Assembly: GCA_028819575.1 (NCBI GenBank)
Contig: JAPPLB010000015.1
Span: 1-40,429 of the forward strand
DNA from: Bryobacterales bacterium
GTDB taxonomy: Bacteria > Acidobacteriota > Terriglobia > Bryobacterales > UBA6623
Direction of reading: 5' to 3'
Length of the DNA: 40,429 nt
Shown here: positions 17,043-25,909 of the stretch, piece by piece
Layout of the letters: every line of letters starts with the position of its first letter
How positions within the stretch are numbered: position 1 is the stretch's first letter
Notes under the pieces: generated by a model
The model's database searches: none
Told to the model about the DNA's origin: nothing
The model's input: only the letters and a program-made list of their open reading frames with translations
Translations under genes and position numbers: made by a program

Positions 17043-18029
17043 TTAGTAGCCTCGCGCTTTGTCCGCCACCATGTTGAGCAAAGGCTCGCCATTGAGCCAA
17101 CGCTCGACATTCTCACAAAGCAACCGTGCCGACTCGATGTGATACGTCGTCGTCACGTCGGTGCAGTGGGGCGACAGGATCACGTTCTCCAGATTCCAGA
17201 GCTCACTCTCCTTGGGCAAGGGCTCGGTCTGGAAGACATCCAATCCGGCGCCGGCGATCCAGCCTTCTTTCAGAGCCCGGATCATGACATCTTCCTGCGT
17301 TGTCTTGCCGCGGCCAACGCTGATGTAGACCGAGGACTCCTTCATCGCGCGAAACTCCGCTTCGCCGAACATCCCTTTTGTCGTGTCGGTAAACGGAAGC
17401 GCGTTGCACACGAAGTCAGCGGCCCTCAGGGCCTCATGCCAGTGCTCCAGCGGAACGACCTTGTCCACCCATTGGGAACCTTCGACAACAGCCGCGGTCC
17501 GCTTCACGGCGATCACGTTCATGCCCATTGCCTTGGCTATCTTCGCCGTGGCGCGTCCCGTGCCGCCGTAGCCGATAATCGACAGCGTCTGGCCGCGCGC
17601 CTCCTGACCCAGGAAACGGTCCCAGCGGCGCTTGTCCCGATTGCTGTCGATGCGGCGAAAGCTCTTCACAAAGAAGAGGATCGAAAAGATCACAAACTCG
17701 GCGAGAGCTGGAGCGTAGAGACCCTGGCCGTTCACAAGCACTACGGGACTCTCGATCAACTCCGGTGACATGATCCGCTCAAGACCGGCTGAGCTGATCT
17801 GCATCCACTTCAGCCTAGCCCCTTTGTCCAACGAGTCTCGGATCCAGAAGGCGCCTTTCTCCCATGCGAACGCGCAATCCGCCTCCGGCAACCGAGCCTG
17901 GGTTTCCTCTTCCGAGGGGCAGCGGCAGATTTCCACCAGCTCTTCTATCGCTGCAAGACGATCAAACCAGCCCTGCGGTGGGGTTCCGGTGACAATCAGT
18001 ACGGGACGGTTGACATTTTCTTCTGACAT
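17043..18029 (-). CDS. D-2-hydroxyacid dehydrogenase
   Basis: A 328-residue NAD(P)-dependent dehydrogenase of the D-isomer-specific 2-hydroxyacid family. The Rossmann motif appears as IIGYGGTGRATAKIAKAMGMNVIAV. The catalytic region reads VYISVGRGKTTQEDVMIRALKEGWIAGAGLDVFQTEPLP, then ENVILSPHCTDVT with the catalytic histidine. The substrate (glyoxylate, hydroxypyruvate or another 2-oxoacid) cannot be decided. I start it at 18029 (MSEENV) because that begins conserved sequence, although the frame stays open upstream and no good Shine-Dalgarno sequence is seen. It is divergent from speA. Confidence 0.85.
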   Translation of the reverse strand: MSEENVNRPVLIVTGTPPQGWFDRLAAIEELVEICRCPSEEETQARLPEADCAFAWEKGAFWIRDSLDKGARLKWMQISSAGLERIMSPELIESPVVLVNGQGLYAPALAEFVIFSILFFVKSFRRIDSNRDKRRWDRFLGQEARGQTLSIIGYGGTGRATAKIAKAMGMNVIAVKRTAAVVEGSQWVDKVVPLEHWHEALRAADFVCNALPFTDTTKGMFGEAEFRAMKESSVYISVGRGKTTQEDVMIRALKEGWIAGAGLDVFQTEPLPKESELWNLENVILSPHCTDVTTTYHIESARLLCENVERWLNGEPLLNMVADKARGY

Positions 18030-18189
18030 AGGTGGAGGCACCAAGGCAATCCAGTTTAGCCGAGCGACAAACCGGGCGTGAACGCAATCCATCGACGGTG
18101 AGGCATTGCAACATTCCTGGGCTATGATGAATGGGCTTCGCCACGCAGTTGTGGCTCCTTTTGCCGTGCCCGGAGCCCGGGCAAACCCC

Positions 18190-20124
18190 ATGGCCGCCAC
18201 GCAATACGACGTTCTTTCTGTTAAGGCTGGCACGAGCAATGTTGAACGAGTCGCCAAAACCTATGGCGTCGATAACTGGGGATTCGACTACTTTTTCATC
18301 AACAAGCAGGGCCATCTGGCCGTAGCGCCGTCTCGCGACCGCGGCCTTTCGATCGATGTCAAGGAAGTGGTCGACGGCCTGATTCGCCAGCGGCTGTCGA
18401 CGCCTTTCCTGCTGCGCTTTCCGCAGATTCTGGATGACCGCTTGGAGGCGATTCACAAGGCCTTTCGCAACTCGATCGAGGAATTCGACTACCGGGGCGA
18501 CCACTTGGGGGTCTTCCCGGTAAAGGTCAACCAGAAATCAGAAGTAGTGCGAAGACTCGTCCACTCAGGGCTCTCATACCGCTACGGGTTGGAGGTCGGC
18601 AGCAAGGCCGAGTTGGTCAACGCGATGGCCATGCCCCTCGCCGACGACGCGCTGATCGTGTGCAACGGACTTAAAGATGATCTCTTCCTGCGCATGGCGA
18701 TCTTAGCGGAAAAAGTCGGCCGCAAGACGATTGTCGTCGTCGAAGACCCCGAGGACATGCAGAGCAGCCTCAAGCTCGGCGAGAAGCTGGGGGTCGAGCC
18801 CAGCATGGGCATTCGGGTCAAGCTGTATTCACGCGGTAGCGGCAAGTGGGAGGAGTCCGGCGGTGAGTTCGCCAAATTCGGTATGAGTACCATTGCTCTG
18901 GTCCGTACCTTGGAGCAACTGCGCGAAGGCGGCAGATCGCATTGCCTGCGGATGCTGCACTTTCACATCGGATCACAGATCACCAACATCAAGAGCGCCA
19001 AGCAAGCCGTCAAAGAGGCTGCTCGCGTCTACTCCAAAGTGCGCAAGATGGGATTCGAGGTCGAGTACCTGAACGTCGGCGGCGGCCTTGGCGTCGATTA
19101 CGACGGCAGCAAGACAGCTTCGGCGTTTTCCGTCAACTACTCGGTGCAAGAGTTCGCCAATGACGTCGTGTACGTCATCAAGGAAGTCTGCGAAAGCGAA
19201 AGCGTGGCGCCTCCGACGATCGTCACCGAGAGCGGTCGCGCCATGGTGAGTTATCACTCGATGTTGATCTCCGACGTCAAGAAAGTCATCGCGCCGGGCC
19301 GCTCTGGTTTGTACTCACTCGACACCATCACATCCGACTCCGAGCCTGTGTCGGAAATGATCGACCTCGCCCGAGATATCAATGCGAAGAACTGTCGTGA
19401 GTACTACCACGACGCCATTCAGCACCGTGAAGACCTCAACTCTCTGTTTGAGCTCGGCTATCTCGACTTGATCGAGAAGGCCAAAGGTGAATGGCTGTTC
19501 TGGAAGATCTGTCGCGAGGCGGCGAGGCTTTCGAAGTCAATGAAGCAGCGTCCGGAGGAGTTCAACGAGCTCGACGGGCTGCTTTCCTCGAAGTACGTCT
19601 GCAATTTCTCGATGTTTCAGTCGCTGCCGGATTTCTGGGCGTTTGATCAGCTTTTTCCCATTATGCCCATCCATCGATTGAACGAACTTCCGACCGAATA
19701 CGGCGTGCTATGCGACATCACGTGCGACTCCGACGGCACCGTCGACAAGTTCGTCGATCTGAAGGACGTCAAGGAAGTGTTGGAACTCCATCGCACCCGC
19801 AGCGACGAGCCCTACTACTTGGCGTTTCTGCTGCTCGGCGCCTACCAGGAGACACTCGGTGATCTACACAATCTCTTCGGAGTCGTAACAGAGGTCAATG
19901 TCGCCGTAGGCGTCAACGGTCGGCCGGTCGTCAATAAGCTGATCCGGGGCGACTCCGTACGAGAAGTGATCGAGTACACCGGTCATGACACCGGCGAACT
20001 GCGAGACGTGCTGGCGAAGCGGCTTTCAGAGTACAAAGAACTGGGATGGATCGCCGATGACGACGAGCACGAAGTACTGGCAACGGTCTCACGCGTTCTC
20101 GATGATTACACTTACCTCAACTAA
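18190..20124 (+). CDS. speA: Biosynthetic arginine decarboxylase
   Basis: A 644-residue PLP enzyme of fold III that converts arginine to agmatine, the entry to polyamine synthesis. The PLP lysine is Lys112 in FPVKVNQKSEVV. HFHIGSQITN and LNVGGGLGVDYDGSKT are cofactor-binding loops. TESGRAMVSYHSML and the C-terminal CDITCDSDGTVDKF (Cys508, Cys512, one the likely active-site cysteine) complete the signature. Length agrees with E. coli SpeA. Upstream in-frame starts exist (TTG 18106, ATG 18124), but conserved sequence starts at ATG 18190. A TATGAT at 18123-18128 could be a -10 box, which would also favour the later start. No agmatinase is nearby. Confidence 0.93.
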   Translation: MAATQYDVLSVKAGTSNVERVAKTYGVDNWGFDYFFINKQGHLAVAPSRDRGLSIDVKEVVDGLIRQRLSTPFLLRFPQILDDRLEAIHKAFRNSIEEFDYRGDHLGVFPVKVNQKSEVVRRLVHSGLSYRYGLEVGSKAELVNAMAMPLADDALIVCNGLKDDLFLRMAILAEKVGRKTIVVVEDPEDMQSSLKLGEKLGVEPSMGIRVKLYSRGSGKWEESGGEFAKFGMSTIALVRTLEQLREGGRSHCLRMLHFHIGSQITNIKSAKQAVKEAARVYSKVRKMGFEVEYLNVGGGLGVDYDGSKTASAFSVNYSVQEFANDVVYVIKEVCESESVAPPTIVTESGRAMVSYHSMLISDVKKVIAPGRSGLYSLDTITSDSEPVSEMIDLARDINAKNCREYYHDAIQHREDLNSLFELGYLDLIEKAKGEWLFWKICREAARLSKSMKQRPEEFNELDGLLSSKYVCNFSMFQSLPDFWAFDQLFPIMPIHRLNELPTEYGVLCDITCDSDGTVDKFVDLKDVKEVLELHRTRSDEPYYLAFLLLGAYQETLGDLHNLFGVVTEVNVAVGVNGRPVVNKLIRGDSVREVIEYTGHDTGELRDVLAKRLSEYKELGWIADDDEHEVLATVSRVLDDYTYLN

Positions 20125-20150
20125 CCTGGTTTTCTCCACGAGGCAAGGCG

Positions 20151-20300
20151 ATGATCGAGGCGGGGGGTGCTTTCGATTCTTGCTATCAGATCGATGGAGC
20201 CACGGCGTTCGATAGTCAGTTCAACGTGACGGTGTTCCTGAACGGCGGCGGAGACATCGAAGTCTTCGACAGTGTTTCGGAGAATCTCGGCAGCACATAG
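20151..20300 (+). CDS. Possible small protein (49 aa), unrecognised
   Basis: A short ORF from ATG 20151 with mostly G or C in third codon positions and a regular-looking product (residues such as VTVFLNGGGDIEVFDSVSENLG). It ends in TAG at 20298-20300, inside the next ORF, which is in another frame. It could be an independent small gene, or the first half of one gene split by a frameshift. An overlapping minus-strand frame is the alternative. Confidence 0.2.
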   Translation: MIEAGGAFDSCYQIDGATAFDSQFNVTVFLNGGGDIEVFDSVSENLGST

Positions 20301-20682
20301 GCAAGTTTTCCACAATCTTACGGTGAGAGTCCAGCAGGTCGAGCTGGTTGTGACCTCTGATCGCAGGCCAGCAGCGCCCAGCACACTCATTGTGCGCTAC
20401 GATCCTCATCCGGGCGTTTCCACCACATGTTACGTGTACATTAATAAGGAGATGAGCCGGGAGCACATCACCACTACTGTCAAGCAGACCCGTGAGCGCA
20501 TTCACCACCGGCACGAGAAGAAGATTCAGGAAGAGGACGATTTCGAGGCGCCTTCGCCCGATGGTCGCGTCAACTCCCCCCAGGCGGTGGGGGGCGGCAC
20601 CGCCTCGGTCAGGCGTGTCAACCACCTCTCATCCCAACTGGTCAACAGTGTCATCCTGGGGCTTGGGGCTCAGGGAGCGTGA
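20272..20682 (+). CDS. Hypothetical protein, 136 aa
   Basis: A GTG-started ORF whose later part has coding-like codon choice. The middle has a beta-strand-like stretch (VELVVTSDRR, STLIVRYDP), then a charged helix (HHRHEKKIQEEDDFE) and a glycine-rich, hydrophobic end. No family is recognised. A start inside it at ATG 20452, directly after AAGGAG, is possible. It overlaps the preceding small ORF in another frame, so a frameshifted gene or chance ORF remains possible. Confidence 0.35.
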   Translation: MFRRISAAHRQVFHNLTVRVQQVELVVTSDRRPAAPSTLIVRYDPHPGVSTTCYVYINKEMSREHITTTVKQTRERIHHRHEKKIQEEDDFEAPSPDGRVNSPQAVGGGTASVRRVNHLSSQLVNSVILGLGAQGA

Positions 20683-20742
20683 CGGCCGATCCCTCGATTG
20701 GCACATCTGCGACGCCATTTGAGGCCGTGCACAGGCGTATCG

Positions 20743-21804
20743 ATGGAGTTCACCGGCGAGCGGGTCGTCCCCGGGAAAACGGATCCCGACCTGATGAACG
20801 AGCACTGGGCACGGTACCAGTTCGCTGAACCCTTGGTTCATGGCAAGCTTGTAGTGGATGCCGGTTGCGGGGTCGGCTATGGCTCCGCGTTCCTGGCAAC
20901 GTCGGCGCGCTTGGTGCTTGCCCTTGATACGTCCGCTGAAGCCCTTGGAGCGGCCCGCGAAGAATACTCACACCCGAAAGTGGCTTTGATCAACGCCGAC
21001 TGTGGGCACCTGCCCGTTCCCGACGCTTCGGTGGACGTGATTTCCGCCTTCGAGGTCATCGAGCACATGGACGATTGGCAGATGCTCATCAGCGAAGCGG
21101 CTCGAGCCCTGGCTCCCCATGGCCAACTACTCGTTTCGACACCCAACCGCATCTACTCGCAGGAATCACGGCGGGAACCCAATCCCTACCACGTCCACGA
21201 GTTCGAGTACAGCGAGTTCGAATCGGAGCTTCGGAAGCGCTTCCCCTACGTCATGCTGTTTCTTGAGAATCATTCCGACGCGATCACGTTCATCCCTCCG
21301 CAAGGGGAAGAAGTACGTACGCAGCTCAGCGGACGGAAACGCGATCCGGAGAGCGCTCACTTCTTCCTCGCCGTTTGCTCCAAGCAGCCGCAAAATGGAC
21401 CACCGGCATTCGTATTTCTGACTTCGGGAGGAAACGTCCTACGCGAGCGTGAGCAACACGTGAAAGCGTTACAGGAGCAAATGCACGAGCTCGAGCAGCA
21501 CATAACGACGCTACAGGAGCAAGTGCGCGAGCTCGAGCAAGAGAACGCTGAGCGAACGAGATGGGCTCAAGAACTGGACGCGGAACTCGAGAGCGTCCGA
21601 TCCGATCGCAGAAGGCTCATCGAGCGACTGGATGAGACGGAGCAACGGGTCACCGAACGATCAGATTGGGCGATGAGCCTCGACCGGGAACTGAAGGAAA
21701 CACAACAGCATCTGGCTTCTTTGAAACAGTCGCTCGTCTTCCGGATCAGTCGTCGCATAGGCCTTATTCGCGATCCCAAGGCCGAGGATGAACCAACGCC
21801 CTAG
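20743..21804 (+). CDS. SAM-dependent methyltransferase with C-terminal coiled coil
   Basis: A 353-residue two-part protein. Residues about 35-140 form a class I methyltransferase domain of the Methyltransf_11 type: motif I VVDAGCGVGYGS at 37-48, acidic motif II near ALDTS, and DVISAFEVIEHMDDW as motif IV. The second half (about 225-335) is a long charged coiled coil with heptad-like LQEQMHELEQ and LQEQVRELEQ units and repeated W-A-x-x-L-D-x-E-L blocks. This architecture is common beside glycosyltransferases of surface polysaccharide clusters, and two glycosyltransferases lie about 3 kb downstream. The substrate is unknown. Start at ATG 20743, where conserved sequence begins. Confidence 0.8.
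   Translation: MEFTGERVVPGKTDPDLMNEHWARYQFAEPLVHGKLVVDAGCGVGYGSAFLATSARLVLALDTSAEALGAAREEYSHPKVALINADCGHLPVPDASVDVISAFEVIEHMDDWQMLISEAARALAPHGQLLVSTPNRIYSQESRREPNPYHVHEFEYSEFESELRKRFPYVMLFLENHSDAITFIPPQGEEVRTQLSGRKRDPESAHFFLAVCSKQPQNGPPAFVFLTSGGNVLREREQHVKALQEQMHELEQHITTLQEQVRELEQENAERTRWAQELDAELESVRSDRRRLIERLDETEQRVTERSDWAMSLDRELKETQQHLASLKQSLVFRISRRIGLIRDPKAEDEPTP
21471..21539 (+). repeat. Internal 42-bp-period repeat in the coiled coil
   Basis: Two 27-bp segments, 21471-21497 and 21513-21539, differ at two positions and are spaced 42 bp apart. They encode the two LQEQ(M/V)xELEQ units, so this is a recent 14-residue (two-heptad) duplication within the methyltransferase tail. Confidence 0.7.
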
Positions 21805-22023
21805 CGCCTTTATTACAATCCCGGGCTGGACTCAATGCCTAATGCGCGGGAAGGCCGTCAGGGGAGGCACGAACTGCCTGACTTTCCGCCTTGTTGCTGT
21901 TCAGGGTATTTGACGACACCTGTTAGCACAGCAAGCCGGAACAACGTAGTAATGACGGTCTAATAAGTACTTTGAGCGCCAAGTGGGAAGAAAAGCAAGC
22001 CGGCCTCCCACACGACTGCGGAC

Positions 22024-23307
22024 TCAGTTGCTCGCGGCCTCCGCCCCAAGGGCCCCATCAAGTGGTCGTTCCTTCCACCAGGAGGCCAGCGTGGAGCCTG
22101 AGATGTTCATCCACGTGCCGAAGATAGCTGGCCCCAAGGCCGCGCTGGGGCTCTTCAACACTTCCATGGCCAGAGCCGTTCCCATGCCGCCGTTCTGCAT
22201 GCCGACTTCAAACGCCACTGTGCGGGCATCGCTCTCCTTGACGCCACTCGCTCGGGCCCCCCAGTAGCCGAGAAAATATCCGAGACAGTTGTGCAGTAGC
22301 GCCGCAGCGAACAACCCCGCGCCGACCGTCAGCAGCTTTTCCTGATTGCTGGCGGCAATGATCGCGATGATGTAGCAAATTCCGACCATCGAGACGACCG
22401 GCAGTCCGTGCTCTAGCCATTCCTTGCGAAGCAGGGCCATCAGCAATAGAGCCACGGCCAGCGGTCCCATCTGCCGCGCCAGGACAACATCAACGGACTC
22501 GACGACGCCCGAATACCCCAGAGCAAAGAAAGATGCGGCAAGCAGCAAGGCAGTCGATCGCCAGATCCGAGCGGGCATCTTCGTGTGCAACATCGCATTG
22601 GTAATGAGTCCGGCGCCGATGGGAAGAATGATCAACTCGATGATCGAGATCATCATGTCCCAGACTTTGATCTCCATCAGCCGACCCGCCAACAGCTTCA
22701 TTGCCAGAGGCGTCATTAGCGGCGATACGATGGTCGAACAGGCCGTCATCGTGACTGAAAGAGCTACGTTGCCCTTGGCAAGATAAGCCATCACGTTGGA
22801 GGCCACTCCGCCTGAGCATGCCCCAATAAGGATGATGCCCGTTGCCACTTCCGGGTCGAAGCCGAACGAGGTGGCGATCCCCCAACCGGCCACCGGCATC
22901 ACACTGAACTGCAGGACGATGCCGATCCCCACTGCATTGGGCATCCGAAAGGCGCGTGCGAAATCGGTCAGACTCAAGGTCGAGCCCATGCCGAACATGA
23001 TGAGCTGAATCAGAGGGACGATCAGCCGCTTCTGCTCGAAGCTGCCCCAATTCAGAAAAAGAGATGGATAGAAGAGCGCGGCAACAAAAAAGGCGAACAC
23101 CCAGAATGTGAACGCGAAGATCTTCAGAGTCGAGTGCATCTGGAAGTAGATCGCGAGCATGGCCAGCAGCCCTATGACGCCCGGGCCGAGAAGCGCAACG
23201 TTTCCAGTCACACCGCCTGCAAGCGAGACGATCAAAGCAACAGCGCCCAGAATCAAGAACAGCTTTTTGCGGGAACGCTGCGTTGCTTGCGGAATTGGTT
23301 CTTCCAT
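22024..23307 (-). CDS. Bile acid:sodium symporter (BASS) family transporter
   Basis: A 427-residue integral membrane protein with about ten or more hydrophobic segments. The two BASS core signatures are present: ILIGACSGGVASNVMAYLAKGNVALSV with TACSTIVSPLMTP in the first half, and AFEVGMQNGGMGTALA in the second. The N-terminus has about 80 extra residues with two or three additional hydrophobic helices before the SBF domain. The substrate is probably an organic anion cotransported with sodium; bile acid is only the family name. A sodium-driven carrier suits a cell that runs Na+-NQR (inference). Divergent from the RlpA gene. Confidence 0.88.
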   Translation of the reverse strand: MEEPIPQATQRSRKKLFLILGAVALIVSLAGGVTGNVALLGPGVIGLLAMLAIYFQMHSTLKIFAFTFWVFAFFVAALFYPSLFLNWGSFEQKRLIVPLIQLIMFGMGSTLSLTDFARAFRMPNAVGIGIVLQFSVMPVAGWGIATSFGFDPEVATGIILIGACSGGVASNVMAYLAKGNVALSVTMTACSTIVSPLMTPLAMKLLAGRLMEIKVWDMMISIIELIILPIGAGLITNAMLHTKMPARIWRSTALLLAASFFALGYSGVVESVDVVLARQMGPLAVALLLMALLRKEWLEHGLPVVSMVGICYIIAIIAASNQEKLLTVGAGLFAAALLHNCLGYFLGYWGARASGVKESDARTVAFEVGMQNGGMGTALAMEVLKSPSAALGPAIFGTWMNISGSTLASWWKERPLDGALGAEAASN

Positions 23308-23368
23308 GTATCGATCTACCTCTTGACTCGGCCGGCCTCACGGGCAACGGTCTTGTTCCACACAAATC

Positions 23369-24196
23369 TTGGTACTACTAATAGACGTGCTGCGCCATGC
23401 GTATCCTCACGCTGAGGAGCCCACTCTTCCCAAGCGCGGCATCGTATCACAACACCGTCGCACGAAGACACGGGATGGTGCGCCATCACGCCGGACGACG
23501 CTTCTGATTCTCGCGCTCCTACTGCTCATCTTGGGCGCGACATGCGGCCGCAAACCCAAGTACCGCGTCCCGCCGCCCATTCCCGCTGTCTTGGGAGCGA
23601 AGGAAACCGGTCAAGCGAGTTGGTACGGCGACCCCTACCACGGACGCCGCACGAGCAGCGGCGAAATCTACGACATGGACCAGATGACCGCGGCTCACCT
23701 GCGATTACCGTTCGGGACTTGGGTGCGCGTTACGAACTTGCAGAATGGCCTTCGAACCGATGTGCGCATCAACGACCGTGGGCCGTTCGTAAAGAACCGC
23801 ATCATCGATCTCTCGCGAGAGGCAGCCCGCCGCATCGAGATGATCGGACCAGGTACGGCGCGCGTCCGGCTTGAGGTTATCGCCTTGCCGGGAACACAGC
23901 CCGGCCAGCCTCACCGCACAGAAAGCGGCTGCAATGAAAATCCGGCCTACGGCGTGCAAGTCGGATCCTTTCGTGTGCGAGAAAACGCCGAGCGTCTCCG
24001 CGACAAGATGAACGCAGCCTACCGCAACGCCAGAATTCTGCGAAAGAAGACCCCCAACGGACGTCGGTACACGGTCTTGCTGGGAGCGGGAGCCGATTCG
24101 AATGCCGCGATGAGATTGATGAAGCGCCTGAAACGAGATCATATCGACGCCTTCATGGTGTATGTCTCCCAGGGAGAATTTCTGGATTGCTTATAA
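23369..24196 (+). CDS. rlpA: RlpA-type septal lipoprotein with SPOR domain
   Basis: A 275-residue or slightly shorter protein. A hydrophobic segment ends in a lipobox (LILGATC), then the double-psi beta-barrel RlpA domain starts: GQASWYGDPYHGRRTSSGEIYDMDQMTAAH, LPFGTWVRVTNL and RINDRGPFVKNRIIDLS, where the catalytic His and Asp of lytic RlpA members lie. A C-terminal SPOR domain (YGVQVGSFRVRENAERL to YTVLLGAG) binds denuded septal peptidoglycan. The start is uncertain: TTG 23369 and GTG 23387 are the options, neither with a strong ribosome-binding site. Confidence 0.88.
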   Translation: MVLLIDVLRHAYPHAEEPTLPKRGIVSQHRRTKTRDGAPSRRTTLLILALLLLILGATCGRKPKYRVPPPIPAVLGAKETGQASWYGDPYHGRRTSSGEIYDMDQMTAAHLRLPFGTWVRVTNLQNGLRTDVRINDRGPFVKNRIIDLSREAARRIEMIGPGTARVRLEVIALPGTQPGQPHRTESGCNENPAYGVQVGSFRVRENAERLRDKMNAAYRNARILRKKTPNGRRYTVLLGAGADSNAAMRLMKRLKRDHIDAFMVYVSQGEFLDCL

Positions 24197-24227
24197 GTAG
24201 CTGAAGGCCAGGTATTCAGCCGCAATA

Positions 24228-24503
24228 TTGCCAGAGAGCCGTTTGTTCGAGGTTGACACTCCTGCATGCGGATTGGCTGGTGTGTCGTCGGAGGCTCAGT
24301 ATGTCCTGCGGATCTTACAAGAACTGAACAGCGCCGCTATGCCGCTGCCGAGCAGGGGTGACAACGGAGCGAGCAGGGAACTCTCCGCATCTGCTGTCCA
24401 TCAGGTTTCGTCGATCGCCGATAAGAGATTGATTCAGGTCGATGTCAGGCTGGGGGACTGCAGCCTCCGACTTGAAGTGCCATCGACCCATCCTTCATGC
24501 TGA
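24228..24503 (+). CDS. Hypothetical protein upstream of a glycosyltransferase
   Basis: A 91-residue TTG-started ORF with no recognised domain. Codon third positions are moderately GC-rich. Its TGA stop overlaps the ATG of the following glycosyltransferase by 7 bp (24497-24503), an arrangement typical of translational coupling and the main argument that it is real. Confidence 0.4.
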   Translation: MPESRLFEVDTPACGLAGVSSEAQYVLRILQELNSAAMPLPSRGDNGASRELSASAVHQVSSIADKRLIQVDVRLGDCSLRLEVPSTHPSC

Positions 24504-25909
24504 TGATCGTGAAGGATGACTCCACCGAACAGCCCGCCCGTATCCTGGCGGAAAGGATTGTGCGATTGACCCCCTGCGACGGCGCGGCGTGGGAAACGGC
24601 CGTTGACGAGTTGGCCGCGCTTGCAATTGACGCGGACCCCCAAGTCGCATCAGCGGGCTCACGGGTGTTTTTCCGTGATGTCGTCGAAGCCATCGCAGAT
24701 CGTTTTGAACCGGATCTGTGCGACCTCTACGTGCGCCTCTTCTGCCGCACCATCACGGCCAGCAGGAAGGCACCGGATCTTTTATCCGTCGATCGCTTCC
24801 TGCAGTCCTTCCGTCTCACTACCGAAGAGGAACTCCTCAGTCGAGCACACCGTGTGCGTCGGCCAAGCGCTTTCGAGGACGGCCGTCATGATGTTGTGCG
24901 CAAGGTTCTAGTGCCGTCGCGCGTGACCCTCGGGGCCGACATCGCAGTAACGAGCGTCGTTCTGCGAAAGATGAAAGCTGTATTTCCTAAAGCCGAACTC
25001 GTCCTGCTCGGGGGATCCAAAGCAGGCGCCTTGTTCGCCTCGGAGCCTCGGGTCCGTCTTCGGGAGATTGCCTACTCTCGTGGCAGTTCGCTGCGCGCTC
25101 GGCTCGGTGCTTGGCCCACTCTCGTCGACATCGTTCGGCAGGAGATCGAAGGCTTGAGATCCGAAGAGTACGTCGTAGTCGATCCGGATTCCCGATTGAC
25201 ACAACTGGGAATCCTGCCGCTGGTCCCCGACGACTCTCGCTATTTCTTCTTCGAGAGCCGGTCATTCACAGCTCCAAGAGCGACCAGCCTGGGTGAACTC
25301 ACGGACAAGTGGCTTGCCAAGACCTTCGGCGACGACTCTGAGGTATGTATGCCCTACGTGCAGCTTTCCACTGAAGATCGACAACGAGGTGAGAGCTTGA
25401 GGGAAGCAGCCGGCAATCGTCGTTTGGTGGCGATCAATCTCGGTATTGGCGACAACCCGTCGAAGCGCGTCACGGACCCCTTCGAAAGTGAGTTGCTGTC
25501 TCTGCTTCGTTCCCGAGGATACGCCATCGTGCTCGATCAAGGAGCCGGCAAGGAAGAACTCTTCCGCACTTCGAACCTGATTGACAGCATCCGCGAAACC
25601 GGTGCGAGCATAAGCCAACTCGGCGACACCGCCGGACCCTTCGCGGATCTCAACTTCTGGCGAGGCAGCCTCAGCGGATTCGCCGGATATATAGCAGCGT
25701 CAGACCTCTATGTCGGCTACGACTCGGCTGGGGGACATTTGGCCGCCGCGCTCGGCGTTCCGGGGATCGATATCTTCGCCGGCGCGGCCTCACCAAGCAT
25801 GATCGAGCATTGGACCCCTTGGGGGGAGGCCCCCGCCTCAGTCATCGCCGTGCGTCCAGGCCAAACACCAGAAGAAGTACTCGCCGCAGTTCAGGAGCAG
25901 CTTCCTTGA
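24497..25909 (+). CDS. Glycosyltransferase family 9-like protein
   Basis: A 470-residue GT-B protein. The two Rossmann-like halves of heptosyltransferase-type GT9 enzymes are visible from about residue 135: VLVPSRVTLGADIAVTSVVLRKMKAVFP and AELVLLGG at the start of the first, VAINLGIGDNPSKRV opening the second, and the donor-site block DLYVGYDSAGGHLAAALGVPGIDIFAG. About 130 residues precede this core as an alpha-helical extension of unknown role. It could add a sugar to lipopolysaccharide or another surface glycan. The upstream small ORF and the downstream glycosyltransferase overlap it at both ends, so the three form one unit. Confidence 0.78.
   Translation: MLMIVKDDSTEQPARILAERIVRLTPCDGAAWETAVDELAALAIDADPQVASAGSRVFFRDVVEAIADRFEPDLCDLYVRLFCRTITASRKAPDLLSVDRFLQSFRLTTEEELLSRAHRVRRPSAFEDGRHDVVRKVLVPSRVTLGADIAVTSVVLRKMKAVFPKAELVLLGGSKAGALFASEPRVRLREIAYSRGSSLRARLGAWPTLVDIVRQEIEGLRSEEYVVVDPDSRLTQLGILPLVPDDSRYFFFESRSFTAPRATSLGELTDKWLAKTFGDDSEVCMPYVQLSTEDRQRGESLREAAGNRRLVAINLGIGDNPSKRVTDPFESELLSLLRSRGYAIVLDQGAGKEELFRTSNLIDSIRETGASISQLGDTAGPFADLNFWRGSLSGFAGYIAASDLYVGYDSAGGHLAAALGVPGIDIFAGAASPSMIEHWTPWGEAPASVIAVRPGQTPEEVLAAVQEQLP

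Larger units (their letters stand above)
20125..20742. other. Gap between speA and the methyltransferase gene with doubtful small ORFs
   Basis: The 618 bp contain two overlapping plus-strand ORFs in different frames (20151-20300 and 20272-20682), listed separately. The composition looks partly coding but no known family is recognised. No terminator, tRNA or repeat was seen. Confidence 0.4.

Noticed and set aside
20121-20390. An 89-residue minus-strand ORF after speA
   Set aside because: Codon third positions fit the plus-strand frames better, and no start with a ribosome-binding site or domain is seen.
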